Shown here in pieces: positions 14,001 through 25,575 of a stretch of 64,000 nucleotides of DNA. Numbering within the stretch: the stretch's first letter is position 1; every line of letters begins with the position of its first letter. Made by a program: the position numbers and the translations under genes. Under the pieces are notes generated by a model, which ran no database searches, was not told the DNA's origin, and saw nothing but the letters and a program-made list of their open reading frames with translations. Source of the stretch: Hydra vulgaris (Eukaryota > Cnidaria > Hydrozoa > Anthoathecata > Hydridae); NCBI RefSeq assembly GCF_038396675.1, contig NC_088920.1:22192001-22256000 (forward strand). The letters run 5' to 3'.

Positions 14001-15430
14001 CTTCAATTTGGAAGAGAGATATCGTTCTTGTTCGACAATACCTGGGACACGAAACCACCACAGTTTTATCCCAATGTCACTTACCTCAATAAAAATAAGA
14101 AGAGTCTCATTTGATATTATTTGCACTAATGTGGATTTTTCTACTTGCAGAATTTATATTAATAAAATTTCCAGTTACTCACCAGGAGAATATATGGCCT
14201 GCGTTTACGATGCTCAATGGTATTTAGGAAATATTCTTAGTATTTCAGAAGAGCATCAAGATCTTAATATTAAATTCATGAAAAAGTCTTTATGTAACAA
14301 GTTTACGTGGCCATGCAGAGATGATCTTTGTTGGGTACCTCTAATGCATATTTTATGCAAAGTGCAATCTCTTAAAGTCCAGTCAAACAGTGGAAGATTT
14401 TATAGTATTGACTTAAAAGAAATCAATGAGATTATTTTATTATTTGAGAAATTTAACTTTTTGTAAATTTTATTATTTTTGTTTATTTTCTTAAAAACAT
14501 TTTGTTTGTTTTTCATTAAAAAAATTATTGTATTATAAAGAGGGGAGGGGACAGAGGGGAGGGGACTTTATCTATTGGGATTTAAAAGTTCTTTATCTAA
14601 AGGGATTAAAAGGCTTTAAGCATTGATATTTTTTAATTGATATTTCATAATAAATAACATTATATAACTCAATGCATTTAATTATTATGTCAATTTCAGA
14701 ATTTTATGGAAAATTTACCTGACTTTTAGAGACTACCTTTTGGGGGTTATAAATAAGCGCCCATTAATTTTTTTGGTTTTTATTAATTAACAGTCTTTAA
14801 TTGATGCGTATAAAAAATTTTATTAAAAAAAAAAAGTGCTATCTTAGGTAACAGATGCTTTGCATCACAGATCAATTTTACAAAAATCTCGATCTGACTC
14901 ATTTTGGAGACCTATAACTTTTGAATGCAGCTCTTTAATCAACTGATTTTTTTAAAAATGTTTATCCACCACATGTAGATCAGCAGGCAATTTGATTTGT
15001 ATTAACTTTGTAACTAGTTTTTAAGATTAAGGTCTTTAAAATCACAAAAAAACTTATTCTTAAAACAAAAAAATCAACTTTAGCCCGCCATTATGGAAAA
15101 AGTTAAGATGCCAGAAATAATATTTTTTTCTTTTTTCAAAGTATCCACAGCACATTTGCTATCTTATAATAATTGAAGTATAAAACTAACTTGTTCAAAA
15201 GTTATTGGCTGTTAAAAATGATGAAAAAACCCTTTTTTCTTGTAGAGTGAAATTTTATGCAAAATACCCCACTACTTAAATAGCGTTTTCTCAAGAACCA
15301 TATTAGATATTGATCTAAAATTTTCAAAACATGCTTTTAACATATATATGTACAAAATCAAAAAATTTCAATAAAATCTGAGTTGGTCCATAAGGGACCT
15401 TTGCACCACTTGGCATGGAATGACCCATCT
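11004..15430 (+). mobile_element. 4.4-kb DNA transposon with ~730-bp terminal inverted repeats
   Basis: Element 11008-15426. The left end GGGTCATTCCATGCCAAG is mirrored at the right end (complement finishing at 15426), and the repeats stay almost identical for about 730 bp (11008-11742 against 14702-15426). They are flanked by ATCT at 11004-11007 and 15427-15430, a 4-bp target duplication. Inside lies one spliced transposase-like gene (11868-14466). The long repeats, the 4-bp duplication and the DDE-like protein would suit a Sola-type transposon, but I cannot assign the superfamily with certainty. Confidence 0.85.
11868..14466 (+). pseudogene. Transposase-like protein of the 730-bp-TIR element, spliced, lightly decayed
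   Basis: Exon 1 is 11868-12111; a 101-bp GT-AG intron (12112-12212, gtaagt...tttttag) joins in phase to exon 2 from 12213. Exon 2 has a Cys pair (CTSCRKVLNCKH), then a segment RSVVQARKLSKKSGILSKPSPKSGRKL, a Cys/His-rich part (CVCQYHQN... CMLHSCDKCP), and a catalytic-looking core. In the core, LLDFAENYSF carries a first Asp, IYFSDGAASQYKN a second, and AEWHFFATSHGKSPCDGVGGTVKR a conserved Glu/Asp/His/Cys cluster. Damage is limited to a TGA at 12563 with a frameshift in the adjacent A run and an in-frame TAA at 13330. Similar proteins are familiar as uncharacterised repeats in invertebrates. DDE assignment is inference. Confidence 0.75.
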
Positions 15431-16020
15431 AATAAAAAAATATAATTGAAATGTTTGCGGCAAAAGCAGGCGCTATGAGAATGGGGTGCAGTTGGTGCAC
15501 CGCATAAAAATTAATGAATTTTAATGAAAAACCCATGAAAATTAATAAATTTTTTAGTTTTTAAAAAACACTGAAAATTTAAAAAAAAAATAAAAACATT
15601 GTTAAAAAAACTTTTTTTATAAAGACTCCAAAATAAAAATGTTTTTGTCAACGATTAAAAAATTTGTTAAGAATCTTCTTTAAACATTCTAATGACATTC
15701 AGAACATATAATTTAAGCAAATGCCTGTTGGAATATTGGATTTAAAATAAGTGATATTAAATGAGAGAATAGTCATATTGTAAAGGGGGGCCCAAAATAA
15801 ATTTGCACCGGCACATGTTTATCCTCTCCAGTGCCCTGGTCAAAACATACAGTTCAGTATCTAATTCAATTTTTTTGCATTTTTTTATAGTAATATGCAA
15901 ACCTGTAGTGTATAAAATCCTAGCTGGGTATATCTTCCAATCAGAGGTTGGTGCCTGCAAGGTTGTGACAGCTTTACGAATCGCAGCTTTTAAATAAATG
16001 CCAGAAGCTTTTCCCATCAT

Positions 16021-16530
16021 TTTTCATCCAACTTTTAGTAATCACTACCACTTCTTTAATTTTTCCATTTAAAAATTAAACAATGGCAAATGACATTTCA
16101 ATATTCTGGTGCAATTTAATTCTAAACAATCTTATATAAGTTACAAAATAAAATTAAAAATACATTAGAGATTAAAAACAATGAACTTTGTAAAACGCTT
16201 TTTATATTTATTAATGTAAAACACCAGCGTAAATATTTTATTATTTCTATAAACATACCAGGTATTTGTTTCTCACAAAAAATTTATAATATTTAATTAA
16301 AATGCATTAAACTCACTTTAAAATTATTCAATGAACTATATATTTGACAAATTTATAACAAATTTTACATAATGACACATGCACAGACATTCTTTAAAAA
16401 TTGATGCTCTGCAAGTATAATCAAAATTTGTGTTTTAATTCAAGAAATCAGTGATCATAAGCAATATCACAATGTCTAAGTAGAAAAAAAAAGCATAACC
16501 ACCTTTTTGAAGAGGTATCATCAAGCCTTT
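16021..16530. other. No feature seen
   Basis: A+T-rich sequence without open frames or strong repeats. It may be 3' flank of the CMC/EnSpm-like remnant that begins at 16533. Confidence 0.4.
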
Positions 16531-16532
16531 TT

Positions 16533-18183
16533 TCAAAAGTTTTTTTTTTTTTTCAGAAAAATTGTTTTTAGGTTGGCTAATGAATTTACATAACAATTGT
16601 CTAAATAAGATGTTTCAAAACAATTAGGAAAAAACTTTTGAACTGAATGACGATTTAGAGTGTTGCATTTTGCAAGATCTACCAAAACCTCTTCTACTAA
16701 AATAAACCCTTTGCCTTGAATGACATAAACTCTGTCTCGTAGATTTGATGTGATCTTTTTATTTACCGCTTGGACAGAAATTTCTTTACCATTCCTTTCT
16801 CTAAGAAAAATATCCAACTTTTTTCTCTCATCTAATTGATTCACTTTTTGGGCAACAGTCTGATATGATTTTCGCACCATTTTTTTAATTCAACCCAAAA
16901 AGTTTTCAAAAGGAAAAGCTGATAGATGATCAAGACTCTCCCCAAAGTTAACACAATCATCAGCTAAATGAATCATGCTATGAACATTGTATGTTACCAA
17001 GATCTCCCCATACAAAATTTGTACTTCTCTAATTAAACCATATAAGCAACTGTTTAGCAAATGCAACAATTCATTTTTCACCATTTTATCAGAAAGCAGT
17101 ATGTGCATAGCAATTGAAAGAGAAACAAATAAGTCATAGTTAGTTTTATTTATTTTTCCTTTTTAAAACAACAGGTCCAGCATAAAGCAGAAAGAATCAA
17201 AACTCTGTTGCTTTCCACTTCTCAAGTTCATTTAAAGAGTGTGGTCTACATTGAAAACTGGATGGTGTATAACTTCGTAAATTTATGAGTTCATTTGAAA
17301 TACTGTCTTTAACAGATTAACTTATTCTAATACATCGGGGACCTTTACACCAGTTTATTAGAAGTTTTTTATTTACCCCAAGACATATAAGGTGCATATA
17401 GTCCAATGGGAATCCAGTTACCATTGGGAAATTTAACTGAGCAAGCGGAGAAAGACTCTTGTCAAGTTGGTGACCTTCTTCTTTATACAAATTATTTTTA
17501 AAAGCCATGTCAGTGCGAAGTTTAATAGTCACATGCAGCTGTTTATACCCATTAGTTTGAAATTTTTTCATATCAAGAATAAAATCTTCAAAGTACTCAA
17601 CAGCATATGGTTCTTTTCTGTTAATTGTAAATAGTATAGGCCAAATGGAAGTCTTTTTACTATTGTACATAGGTGCACCATCAATACTTACAATTAGATC
17701 AAGCTTTTCCTTATTTCCAACTGTTGATATATAATAATCAATTGCACTTTCAACTCTAAGATATATATAATCGCCTCCACTGACATATAAAACATTAACT
17801 TTTTGAAGAGATTTTTGTAATGTCTGCCTGCATTTTGGTATAGATGGAGTAAATTTATTTAAGTGAAATAAAAGTGCATTTAAAGCATCATATTTTATAC
17901 AGTATTTTAATGACCACTCATATAAAAAATCTTTTGTTGAAGTGAGAGTATCAATACTACTGTATAAACTACTTTCAACTGCAATGTTGTCAACATCACC
18001 ATAATAAGATTCAACTTTACTTAAACAAAATTTATTTTCAGGCAAAGTGATTGAAAACATAAATATATCGCTGTGCACATCTTCAAAAGAAATCAGAAAA
18101 AACCAATTTAAATTGCATTTTGTACTATATGATTTTAGTTTGCAGTCAGAATTTATCAGGCAAATACTTGCAGTCATAAACAT
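16533..18183 (-). pseudogene. CMC/EnSpm(CACTA)-like transposase remnant
   Basis: Reading on the minus strand, 18183 to 17317 gives 288 residues with LIVSIDGAPMYNSKKTSIWPIL (an Asp-containing block typical of CACTA-type transposases) and MVTGFPLDYMHLICLGVNKKLL. The match continues in other frames through 17310-17160 (PHSLNELEKWKATEF, LLYAGPVVLK), 17108-16890 (HSMIHLADDCVNFG... LSAFPFENFLG) and 16880-16533 (KKMVRKS...). These blocks occur in the same order in animal EnSpm-like proteins. At least three frame breaks and stops show it is dead. No CACTA termini or 3-bp duplication were found. Confidence 0.72.
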
Positions 18184-18458
18184 TACTAATTTGCTATGAT
18201 AATAGCAATGTTATTATAATAAGCATTAATAAGCCAAATTGCTGCTAAGTTGTGACTTTTTTATTTTAAATTGTTAAAAATTTTATATTAAGATGTTCTA
18301 TTATCCTCAAATAGTTAAAAAACTACCCTAATTTCATTAGAATAATCTTTATTCAAGAACTGAAAATATAATTACTTAACAAAATATATGTTTTTCAATA
18401 AAGTTTATATTCATTTCATAGGTTTTATCTATCCATTTATTCTATCCATCTATAAAGG

Positions 18459-18494
18459 TTTTAATTATATTACGGTACCGTAATATAATTAAAA
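18459..18494. repeat. Perfect 36-bp palindrome
   Basis: Each 18-bp half (ttttaattatattacggt) is the exact reverse complement of the other, with no spacer, centred on a GGTACC site. Confidence 0.95.
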
Positions 18495-18534
18495 TTTGAA
18501 CAAACGTTTATTACCACCAAAAATAGCAAAAAAA

Positions 18535-19006
<472 letters not shown>

Positions 19007-19362
19007 AATAAGTGGTAATTGGGGCACCAAAAGGTACATTGTTAACCTTTAAAATTCTCTAAGACGCTGAAAAGTGACTCTTAAGTTGAAGTTGTGTTAC
19101 AAAGAAAGAAGAGGCTAAAATAAAATTCTTAACATTATTTATTTCAAAATTATTTTAATAAAATAGTAAAAATAAATAACTATTAAACTAGTTTTAATTG
19201 TATAACATTTGATACTTTAAATAAAAACTTACTTAATTTCATTTGGTTTTCACTTTATTAATCATTGCATTTCTCCATCATGCTGCAATATAGTACTAAT
19301 GCAAGAATATGTTTTTAATGACATTTGTAGCTATGAAAATAACCTTTTTTAATGTCTATTTT

Positions 19363-19898
19363 TTATCTAAACTTTTCAGTGGAGTTCAAAGTTCCTTTCT
19401 TAATTTCTTTTCTTAATGATTTTGTTCTTTTAATCTTAGACTTGATTTTATGCAAGTTTACAACGTCCTTTGAATAGAAAAATGAGCGAACACGAATATA
19501 AAGAGTTAAAAGATGGTCTAGAAGATTGAGAGACATTTCTTTAGATACTTTAGTAGAAGAAACATTGCAAATTTTTGAGAAGTGAGATATAACCCCAACA
19601 TCTTGAAGTAACTCTGCAGTCATTTTGTTGCAGTCAATAGTTTTAGTTAAAATTTTTGTTGATTTTCTGAATGCTATTTCTGCTAATTTAAATAGTGACA
19701 AAGCATCAGAAGATATAGACCAAAGACCGCCTCGATTTTTTAAGCTAGTAAATTTTTTATGAGTATCATGATTAAACTCATCAAAATAATTAGAACCATT
19801 TTCTACAATTTTTCTAGCCAACAGAATTGAGAGTGTTTCTTGACAAAATCTGGTATGCCAACTTTTTGAATAACGTATCCTTCGATAAAAAGTACTAA
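19363..19898 (-). pseudogene. C-terminal part of broken zinc-finger / P-transposase-like gene
   Basis: Open on the minus strand from the transposon junction at 19898 down to a stop at 19363 (the ORF from 19821 plus its upstream in-frame extension). It contains RRIRYSKSW, then LARKIVENGSNYFDEF, LKNRGGLWSISSDALSLFKLAEIAFRK and a basic tail. The RGGL..S.D.L motif and its surroundings resemble the C-terminal region of P-type transposases. It is the continuation of 23798-24458, from which it is separated by the inserted 3.9-kb element. The sequence just downstream (ggttattttcatagc, about 19330-19347 inverted) matches the 3' flank of the 5578-8125 transposase (near 8163-8182), so the two P-like genes share a 3' region. 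Confidence 0.6.
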
Positions 19899-20344
19899 AT
19901 ACATACTAGGTACGCGGAAATCGCGATTTACGGAACCGATTTTTATGCTAAAATTTTGGTTTTCATTTTTTGAACACTTTTTTAGGCACCGTGGAACAGA
20001 CATGTTTTTGTAGAATTTTTTTTTAGAAACATATATACACATAGATACTTTTTTGAAAGAAGAAGAGCTAATCTTGATTTTTCAAGACTTTTATGTATGG
20101 TTACTGAACTTTTTTATGGATTATTTTGCTCCTGAATATTTGGTTGATGTTCAAACATGAAATTGCAGTCGAAGAAATGTCGATCCCCCTTTTTTTATTA
20201 TTAAAATAGTTTTCTACATGCATTTGTTATTCACTTGCCAAATTTCAACGAAAAAAAATACCAGCAAATAGTTTAATTTGTTGATAGATTAAGTTTACCA
20301 TTTTTTTTAGGTAGTTCTAGGCAAACGTTATTTTGTGGTGATTC

Positions 20345-20390
20345 TTATTAGAAACATATATGATTCATATATGTTTCTAATAATAATAAA
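20345..20390. repeat. Hairpin in the TAGGTACG element
   Basis: 'gaaacatatatgaatcat'-type palindrome: 'attagaaacatatatg' is answered by 'catatatgtttctaat' with a short centre. Confidence 0.85.
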
Positions 20391-20799
20391 AATCGGTACT
20401 AAAAACGACATAACTTTTTATGGAATTGTTCGATTTTGATAATTTTTTCACTTTTTCAATATTGAATCGAAGCTCTTTCTAATGATATATAACAACCAAG
20501 AATTTATCTAATTTAAAATTTTCATGGCACGTACCTATTATGAACCTAGATTATTTTTAAAAAACGAAAGGTTAATCTTGATTTTTTTATGACCATAATG
20601 TATGATTAGCATACTTTTTTATAGATTATTTTTTCGAAAATATTGCATGAAAATTTGGTTGATGTTCACATATGAAATTGCAGTTGTAGAAATGTCGATC
20701 CCCTTTTTTTATTATTAAAATAATTTTCTACATGCATTTCCTATTCACATGCCAATTTTCAACGAAAAATAAATACCAGCAAATAGTTTAATTTGTGTA

Positions 20800-23460
20800 G
20801 AACTTTTGGTGCCTATTTTACAGATTAATGTTAATTTCTTTTATTTCATAATAATATTATAGTTAACTTATGTTTGAAACAAAAAATAATAATAAATGTA
20901 AAAACTTATTGTTTTCTTATGTTACATATAAAAAGAATAATGTTTCAGATAAAGACTCTTGCTTTTGAATGGATTGTTAAGTGATAGTATCAGTTGACAA
21001 TTTTATTAACACACCATATATAAATAAGTATACAAATCAGATTCTTAAATGGTTTATTCCTAACAAAAAATTTGTTAGTGTTTTTCAACTATAATAAAAG
21101 GTATTATTGTTATTATCTTTTTTTACTTCGATTGTATACTTCTATAACTGGACTATTATTTAAATCATTATACTAGCATGCCTTTTGTTTACTTATTGTT
21201 TAGACTCTACTAAATATTATGCTTATTTTTAAGGTTTCATAAGTATAAATAACATCGTTTATATATAACTACAACCAAATTAACATAATTTATATATAAA
21301 CAAAGTATGCATAATAAATACCATTATATCATTATAAACCAAAGTATATACATTCCTAATGTTAGCGTATTGTTTAATAAATATATATTTTTATATTTTT
21401 ACTGTTATATTTTGATTGTTTATTTTCATTTTGTTGATAAGGTTGTATCTTACACAGAACTGATTTGACGATTGTTACTTTTGTAACTTACTTTTGACAA
21501 TTACGAAGTGTTTAGTGTAATTTTACAATATTTTTGTTATCTTTAGTCCAATCTACACAGTCTACCACTGGTAAACTTGTATAGGATAATTTTTAGTATT
21601 GATTATAAAATTACAAATACAATCAGCAACGAGTGGTAAGTTTAACAGTTGTTACTTTTTAATATGTATGCATTTCTTGACATTTGCAAATTTGTTTTTT
21701 ATTACAACTTTGTTAACCTTGAGATACATCTTCAGCTGCTACAATTGGTAAGTTTAAAAAAGCTATTATTTTCTAATCTATTTATGCATGATGTATGCGT
21801 AAAACAATTATTTCTAATATGTGTATGCCTTTCTTATCAATAGCAAATAAAATTTTATTTTATTACAACTTATTTTTTCATTTAATTTCACAACCTTCTC
21901 TATAATCAGCACAACCTTCTGCTAGTAAAATTATGATTTAATTATTTTTCAGAATGATTATTGAATTCATAATATTTCTATTTACATACACTATTTAATA
22001 CATTTTTATTATGTTATCCATCAAAGTGCAGTAGAAGTAAAATCAAGAGTAGTCTTTAAATTTTTACTTTGATTAACATTTTTAAAATATATAGTTGATT
22101 TATTAGTCTTTCATTTTATTTGTTCAGCCAATGACTTTCACAAATAGTTGGTTTATATTAAATGTTACATAATACTAGTCAGTACTAATCTATTTACAAT
22201 TCAATGTCATTAGATCTTACATATGGTGTCAATCAGAGATACATGTATCAGCACCCTGGACCGACTAGCAGTCGCTCATTTTTGTGATGGGTCCAGTTAG
22301 GAGGGAATGACGGGGAATCATTTAGCTGGACCTATCATCCCCTAACAGGGGTGCTATGAGCTACAGCAGAAGAAAGCTGTTGTGGAGAAGTTTGCAGGCG
22401 AAGACAGCATGGTAGCAGCTTTGTGGTTAATGGTGACATACACAATCATTAGGCACCACCATTCTTGTTTTTTTATTAAAAATTTATATGTAATATCATC
22501 AAGTTTGTTTTCCATTTTGTCTCTATTTTTTTCAAACATTTGAATTATTTATTTAAAATTTTTTTACCCAAAATAATTTAAAAATGAAGCATTGACAAGT
22601 GTAATAGTTCTAATGAAATATTTTGTATGTTTTCAATGTGATTAAAAGTTGTAGTATAAAAAGTAGTCAAGTTGTACCTATAAATAGCTATAAATTTTTA
22701 GATACTATCAGGACTTTTTGAGGATTTCATAGCCCATATTAAATACAGTGTTAAATTTATGTGTAATATTTTATTGAGTTGATAAATATGAAAAGTCTTT
22801 TTTTTAGGGTGGATACTCCAACCTGCATTTTGTAATGTGATAAGATTTTTAAAGTTATGTCTCTATTTTATATAAAAGCAATATAAAAACGTTTTTAAAT
22901 TTCTGTTGACATTTTTTTCAAGTTTGAATATGAAAAGAAGGGGGGGTGCATTAGTTGTGGCACACGCCCCTTTCCTAACTAATGTAGTAAAATAAACTTG
23001 TATACTAATTTCTTATTTTCAATAAACTCAATTTAAAATCTTTTTTCAAATCTCTTTACAAATTTTTTTTTTAGGTTGGAGGACTAAAGAAGACGGGAGG
23101 AAGGGGGGGAGGGGAGGAGGAGGAGTTAGGCGTGGCACATGTCCCACCCCTAATGCCAATTTATACACCACTTGTAAACGCTGTAGAGTAAGAAAGTATA
23201 GTTTATACTTTTGAACACAAAATATAATCAGTGTTTTTAAGATTAAAGTATTTATAAGAATGTAACATTTCACTATGAGGGTGTTAAAACGTAACGAAAA
23301 CATTCACCCTTTAGTATAAGATAGACCACTAATATTTGAAAATGGAATGGCAGCAAATTAGAACAACTTTTTGTGTATAAAGATAAAAAATTTATCAGAA
23401 AAAACAATCTTTCAGATGAAAAGCTTATATTTTTTAAGGCTTACGATAGAATGCTGTACC
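20800..23460. other. Interior of the TAGGTACG element, no gene seen
   Basis: Mostly A+T-rich non-coding sequence. 21600-21930 shows imperfect repeats of a roughly 110-bp unit (ctacaattggtaagttt... ttattacaactt). 22230-22400 is a conspicuously G+C-richer patch (gaccgactagcagtcgctc... cccctaacaggggtgc). 22930-22980 and 23080-23160 hold related purine-rich/'gtggcaca' segments. None is assignable. Confidence 0.4.
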
Positions 23461-23797
23461 CCCTCTGGCCCTCTAGACACCCCCTATATCTATAGACTAA
23501 TATAAACTTGTAGCCTACTCTTATATCTATCTTTTGGTACCAACTTATAGGCATTTGGATAAGATTTGACAAAGTTATAACAATTTCAGTGAAAAAAATA
23601 ATAATTTTGGAACCAGTTTATTCAATAAATCCATATATCTAAAGTTTGCTATTAAAAACGTCATGACTTTTTTTTGAATTGTTCGTATTTGATAATTTTT
23701 TCATCTTTAAAATACTGTATTGAAGGGCTTTCTAATGATATATAACATTCTAGTATATGCTCAATTTAAAAATTTCAGTCCACGTACCTATACATAC

Positions 23798-24458
23798 CCA
23801 CCCAAATGTTCAATTAAACTTTTTTTCTTTATCTGTAAACTTAATTTCATCATCAATAACTAAAACTGAGGTAGCATTATTAGACTTAGTCAAGTGAGCC
23901 AAAATGTGATTTGCAAGGTCATATCCTACAAGAGTTGAAGTTTTATCTGTAAGATTTTTCATAAAACCTTTCTGACCAGCAACTTTGTAAAATTGTTTAT
24001 AAAAAACTTCCGCATCACCATTAAAATTTTCAATAACTTCCTTTATTAGATCAAATCAATGCTTTGCAGCATCTTTAGACAAACTGTACCTTGAAAGCTC
24101 ATCTCTGATATATGGAGGGTAGCAAAGATCGTTTTTTTTCAAATTTAATGCTTTTTTTAATGAAAGTTATGAACTCGTCTGCAGTACACGCACGCTTAAT
24201 ATCTGTTGTTGCATTTGTTGGCAGTGTTGAAGAGTCAATCTTAGAGTGATGTGTTGTTATGTGGCGTTTGAGTCCTTTCTCTGATTTGCATTTTTTCACA
24301 CACTGCTGGCAGTTAAAGTTATTTGAAACGCTTCCATTCTCAATTTCTGTAAGAAAAGCATCGACGCCATTAAGAAACTTAATTTTTTCAAAAAAAACGT
24401 CTGATTCTAGATCCAATATAAGAGAATCTATGGACTGTTCCTCTCCAAAGTTTGCCAT
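23798..24458 (-). pseudogene. N-terminal part of broken C2H2 zinc-finger gene
   Basis: Starts at the ATG at 24458 (MANFGEEQSID...). A C2H2 finger FNCQQCVKKCKSEKGLKRHITTHH lies around residues 50-72. The frame then shifts in a T8 run near 24130. Downstream blocks are CYPPYIRDELSRYSLSKDAAKH, with TGA replacing a likely Trp codon near 24050, FDLIKEVIENFNGDAEVFYKQFYKVAGQKGF, and DKTSTLVGYDLANHILAHL. They end with IDDEIKFTDKEKK and a second shift in a seven-T run near 23820, just before the transposon at 23789. Removing the insertion and one ATACATAC copy lets an EHLGGYVFSTFYRRIRYSK frame run into 19898-19363. Product unknown. Confidence 0.6.
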
Positions 24459-24566
24459 TTTTTAGATTTTTGTGCACTTATTAGTAGTCTGGGCACGATA
24501 ACTAAACTTCAAATTTTAATTTTTTGTTGTTAAAAAACAAAAGAATCTTGCGAAAACGGCCCAACT

Positions 24567-24860
24567 ATCCCAGTAAAAAAGCGCACATGGGATACGCGTG
24601 GATTTTTTCCATATGTAACCCATGTGGGGATTATTATTTTGTCCCATGTGGGTTTCATATGGTAAATCCCACATGGATTCCATATGGTAAATCCCATATG
24701 GGATACGCGTGGGTTTTTACCATATGTAACCCATATGGGGATTATTATTTTGTCCCATGTGATTTTCATATGGTAAATCCCACATGGGCTTTATGTGGTA
24801 AATCCTACATGGGATATAGGTGGAAAATACTACATGTTATAGATCTTAAATGCCACATAT
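24567..24860. repeat. CCCATGTGGG-type palindrome-rich element, copy 1
   Basis: Begins 'cccagtaaaaaagcgcacatggg' and is built of 'cccacatggg', 'catatggtaaa' and 'acgcgtggg' motifs. A 120-bp section repeats in tandem (about 24580-24690 and 24697-24800). An inverted relative lies at 36030-36258. ORFs on both strands here are repeat shadows. Confidence 0.7.
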
Positions 24861-25340
24861 TTTAATCCAAATGGTATAAAAGTAGTCAATACTAGACAAA
24901 TGAAATTCCGAATGCTTCTATGATAATTTTTAAAATTCTTTTAATTTAAAAATTACTTAAATAGTAATTTAAAATTAATCATCGAAGCTTTCAGAGAGGT
25001 TTAACTTAATCTGGTATTTGCTACTTTATCCCATTTGATATTCAAAATGTGCAGCATTTTTGATCTTTTACATGTGATGTTTTCCACCTATAACCTGTGG
25101 GATTTACCTTAAACTATTATGACAAAATTTTATAAAATTAAAAAACGTGTTGCAAAATGAATTTATTTTAAAATAAATGCTATTAATCAATACATCAAGA
25201 ATGAATATTAAAAATATTATTTTTTCTTTTGCGATTTACACGTCGTTTTTTATCGATTGAATGAATTAAATCGCTTCGGCTTGCATAATACCAAGGTTTT
25301 TAGAATCTTCTAACTTTCTCCAAACATTTTCTAAAAAAAT
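24861..25340. other. No gene seen
   Basis: A+T-rich. 25060-25110 ('gtgggatttacc', 'ttccacctataac') may be the far end of the palindrome-rich element. Confidence 0.4.
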
Positions 25341-25362
25341 AAATAAATACAAATATATATAA

Positions 25363-25575
<213 letters not shown>

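Larger units (their letters stand above)
9345..16020 (-). pseudogene. Fragmented multi-exon gene, DUF4806-like (tentative), split by a transposon
   Basis: Minus-strand pieces that read as successive exons. (1) 15757-16020, with SDWKIYPARILYTTG ending at an ACAG|GT donor near 15905. (2) 10899-11003, ISINDFYEKAQSRLEKTAD..., ending AA|GTAAAT. (3) about 10685-10797, in phase with it, RKTAMAFSESDEDIVVGDEELYRR, with one stop. (4) 10180-10240, ENGSKNCVLDKEDSKERHL. (5) about 9650-9780, CGGNTPFKLAFAFEKLLMSEDAG. (6) about 9345-9480, DLDAITRQHHGAKICEG, with one stop. The layout (W..Y.ARIL first exon, acidic/basic middle, LM-containing domain, short tail) recalls DUF4806 proteins from memory. The 11008-15426 transposon interrupts it exactly at the exon-2 acceptor. 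The first exon is followed by unspliced-looking sequence, so the model is uncertain. Confidence 0.35.
19899..23797. mobile_element. 3.9-kb transposon with TAGGTACG ends and 8-bp duplication
   Basis: Element 19907-23789, flanked by ATACATAC at 19899-19906 and 23790-23797. The left terminus is TAGGTACGCGGAAATCGCG; the right terminus, reversed, is AGGTACGTGGACTGAAAT. The same termini bound 32578-35809, which carries a Mutator-like transposase. The right 300 bp (23465-23789) match 35470-35809, and a third right-end copy lies internally near 20345-20538, followed by a repeat (20570-20800) of 20062-20290. No transposase frame is visible, so this copy looks non-autonomous and internally rearranged. 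Confidence 0.8.

Noticed and set aside
21600..21930. CRISPR-like array
   Set aside because: Repeats are imperfect, long and A+T-rich in a eukaryotic transposon; no regular spacers.
22354..22539. Short minus-strand ORF in a G+C-richer patch
   Set aside because: No recognisable domain and no splice context.
24524..24865. Cys/Trp-rich ORF and its antisense twin
   Set aside because: Both derive from the CCCATGTGGG palindromic repeat.
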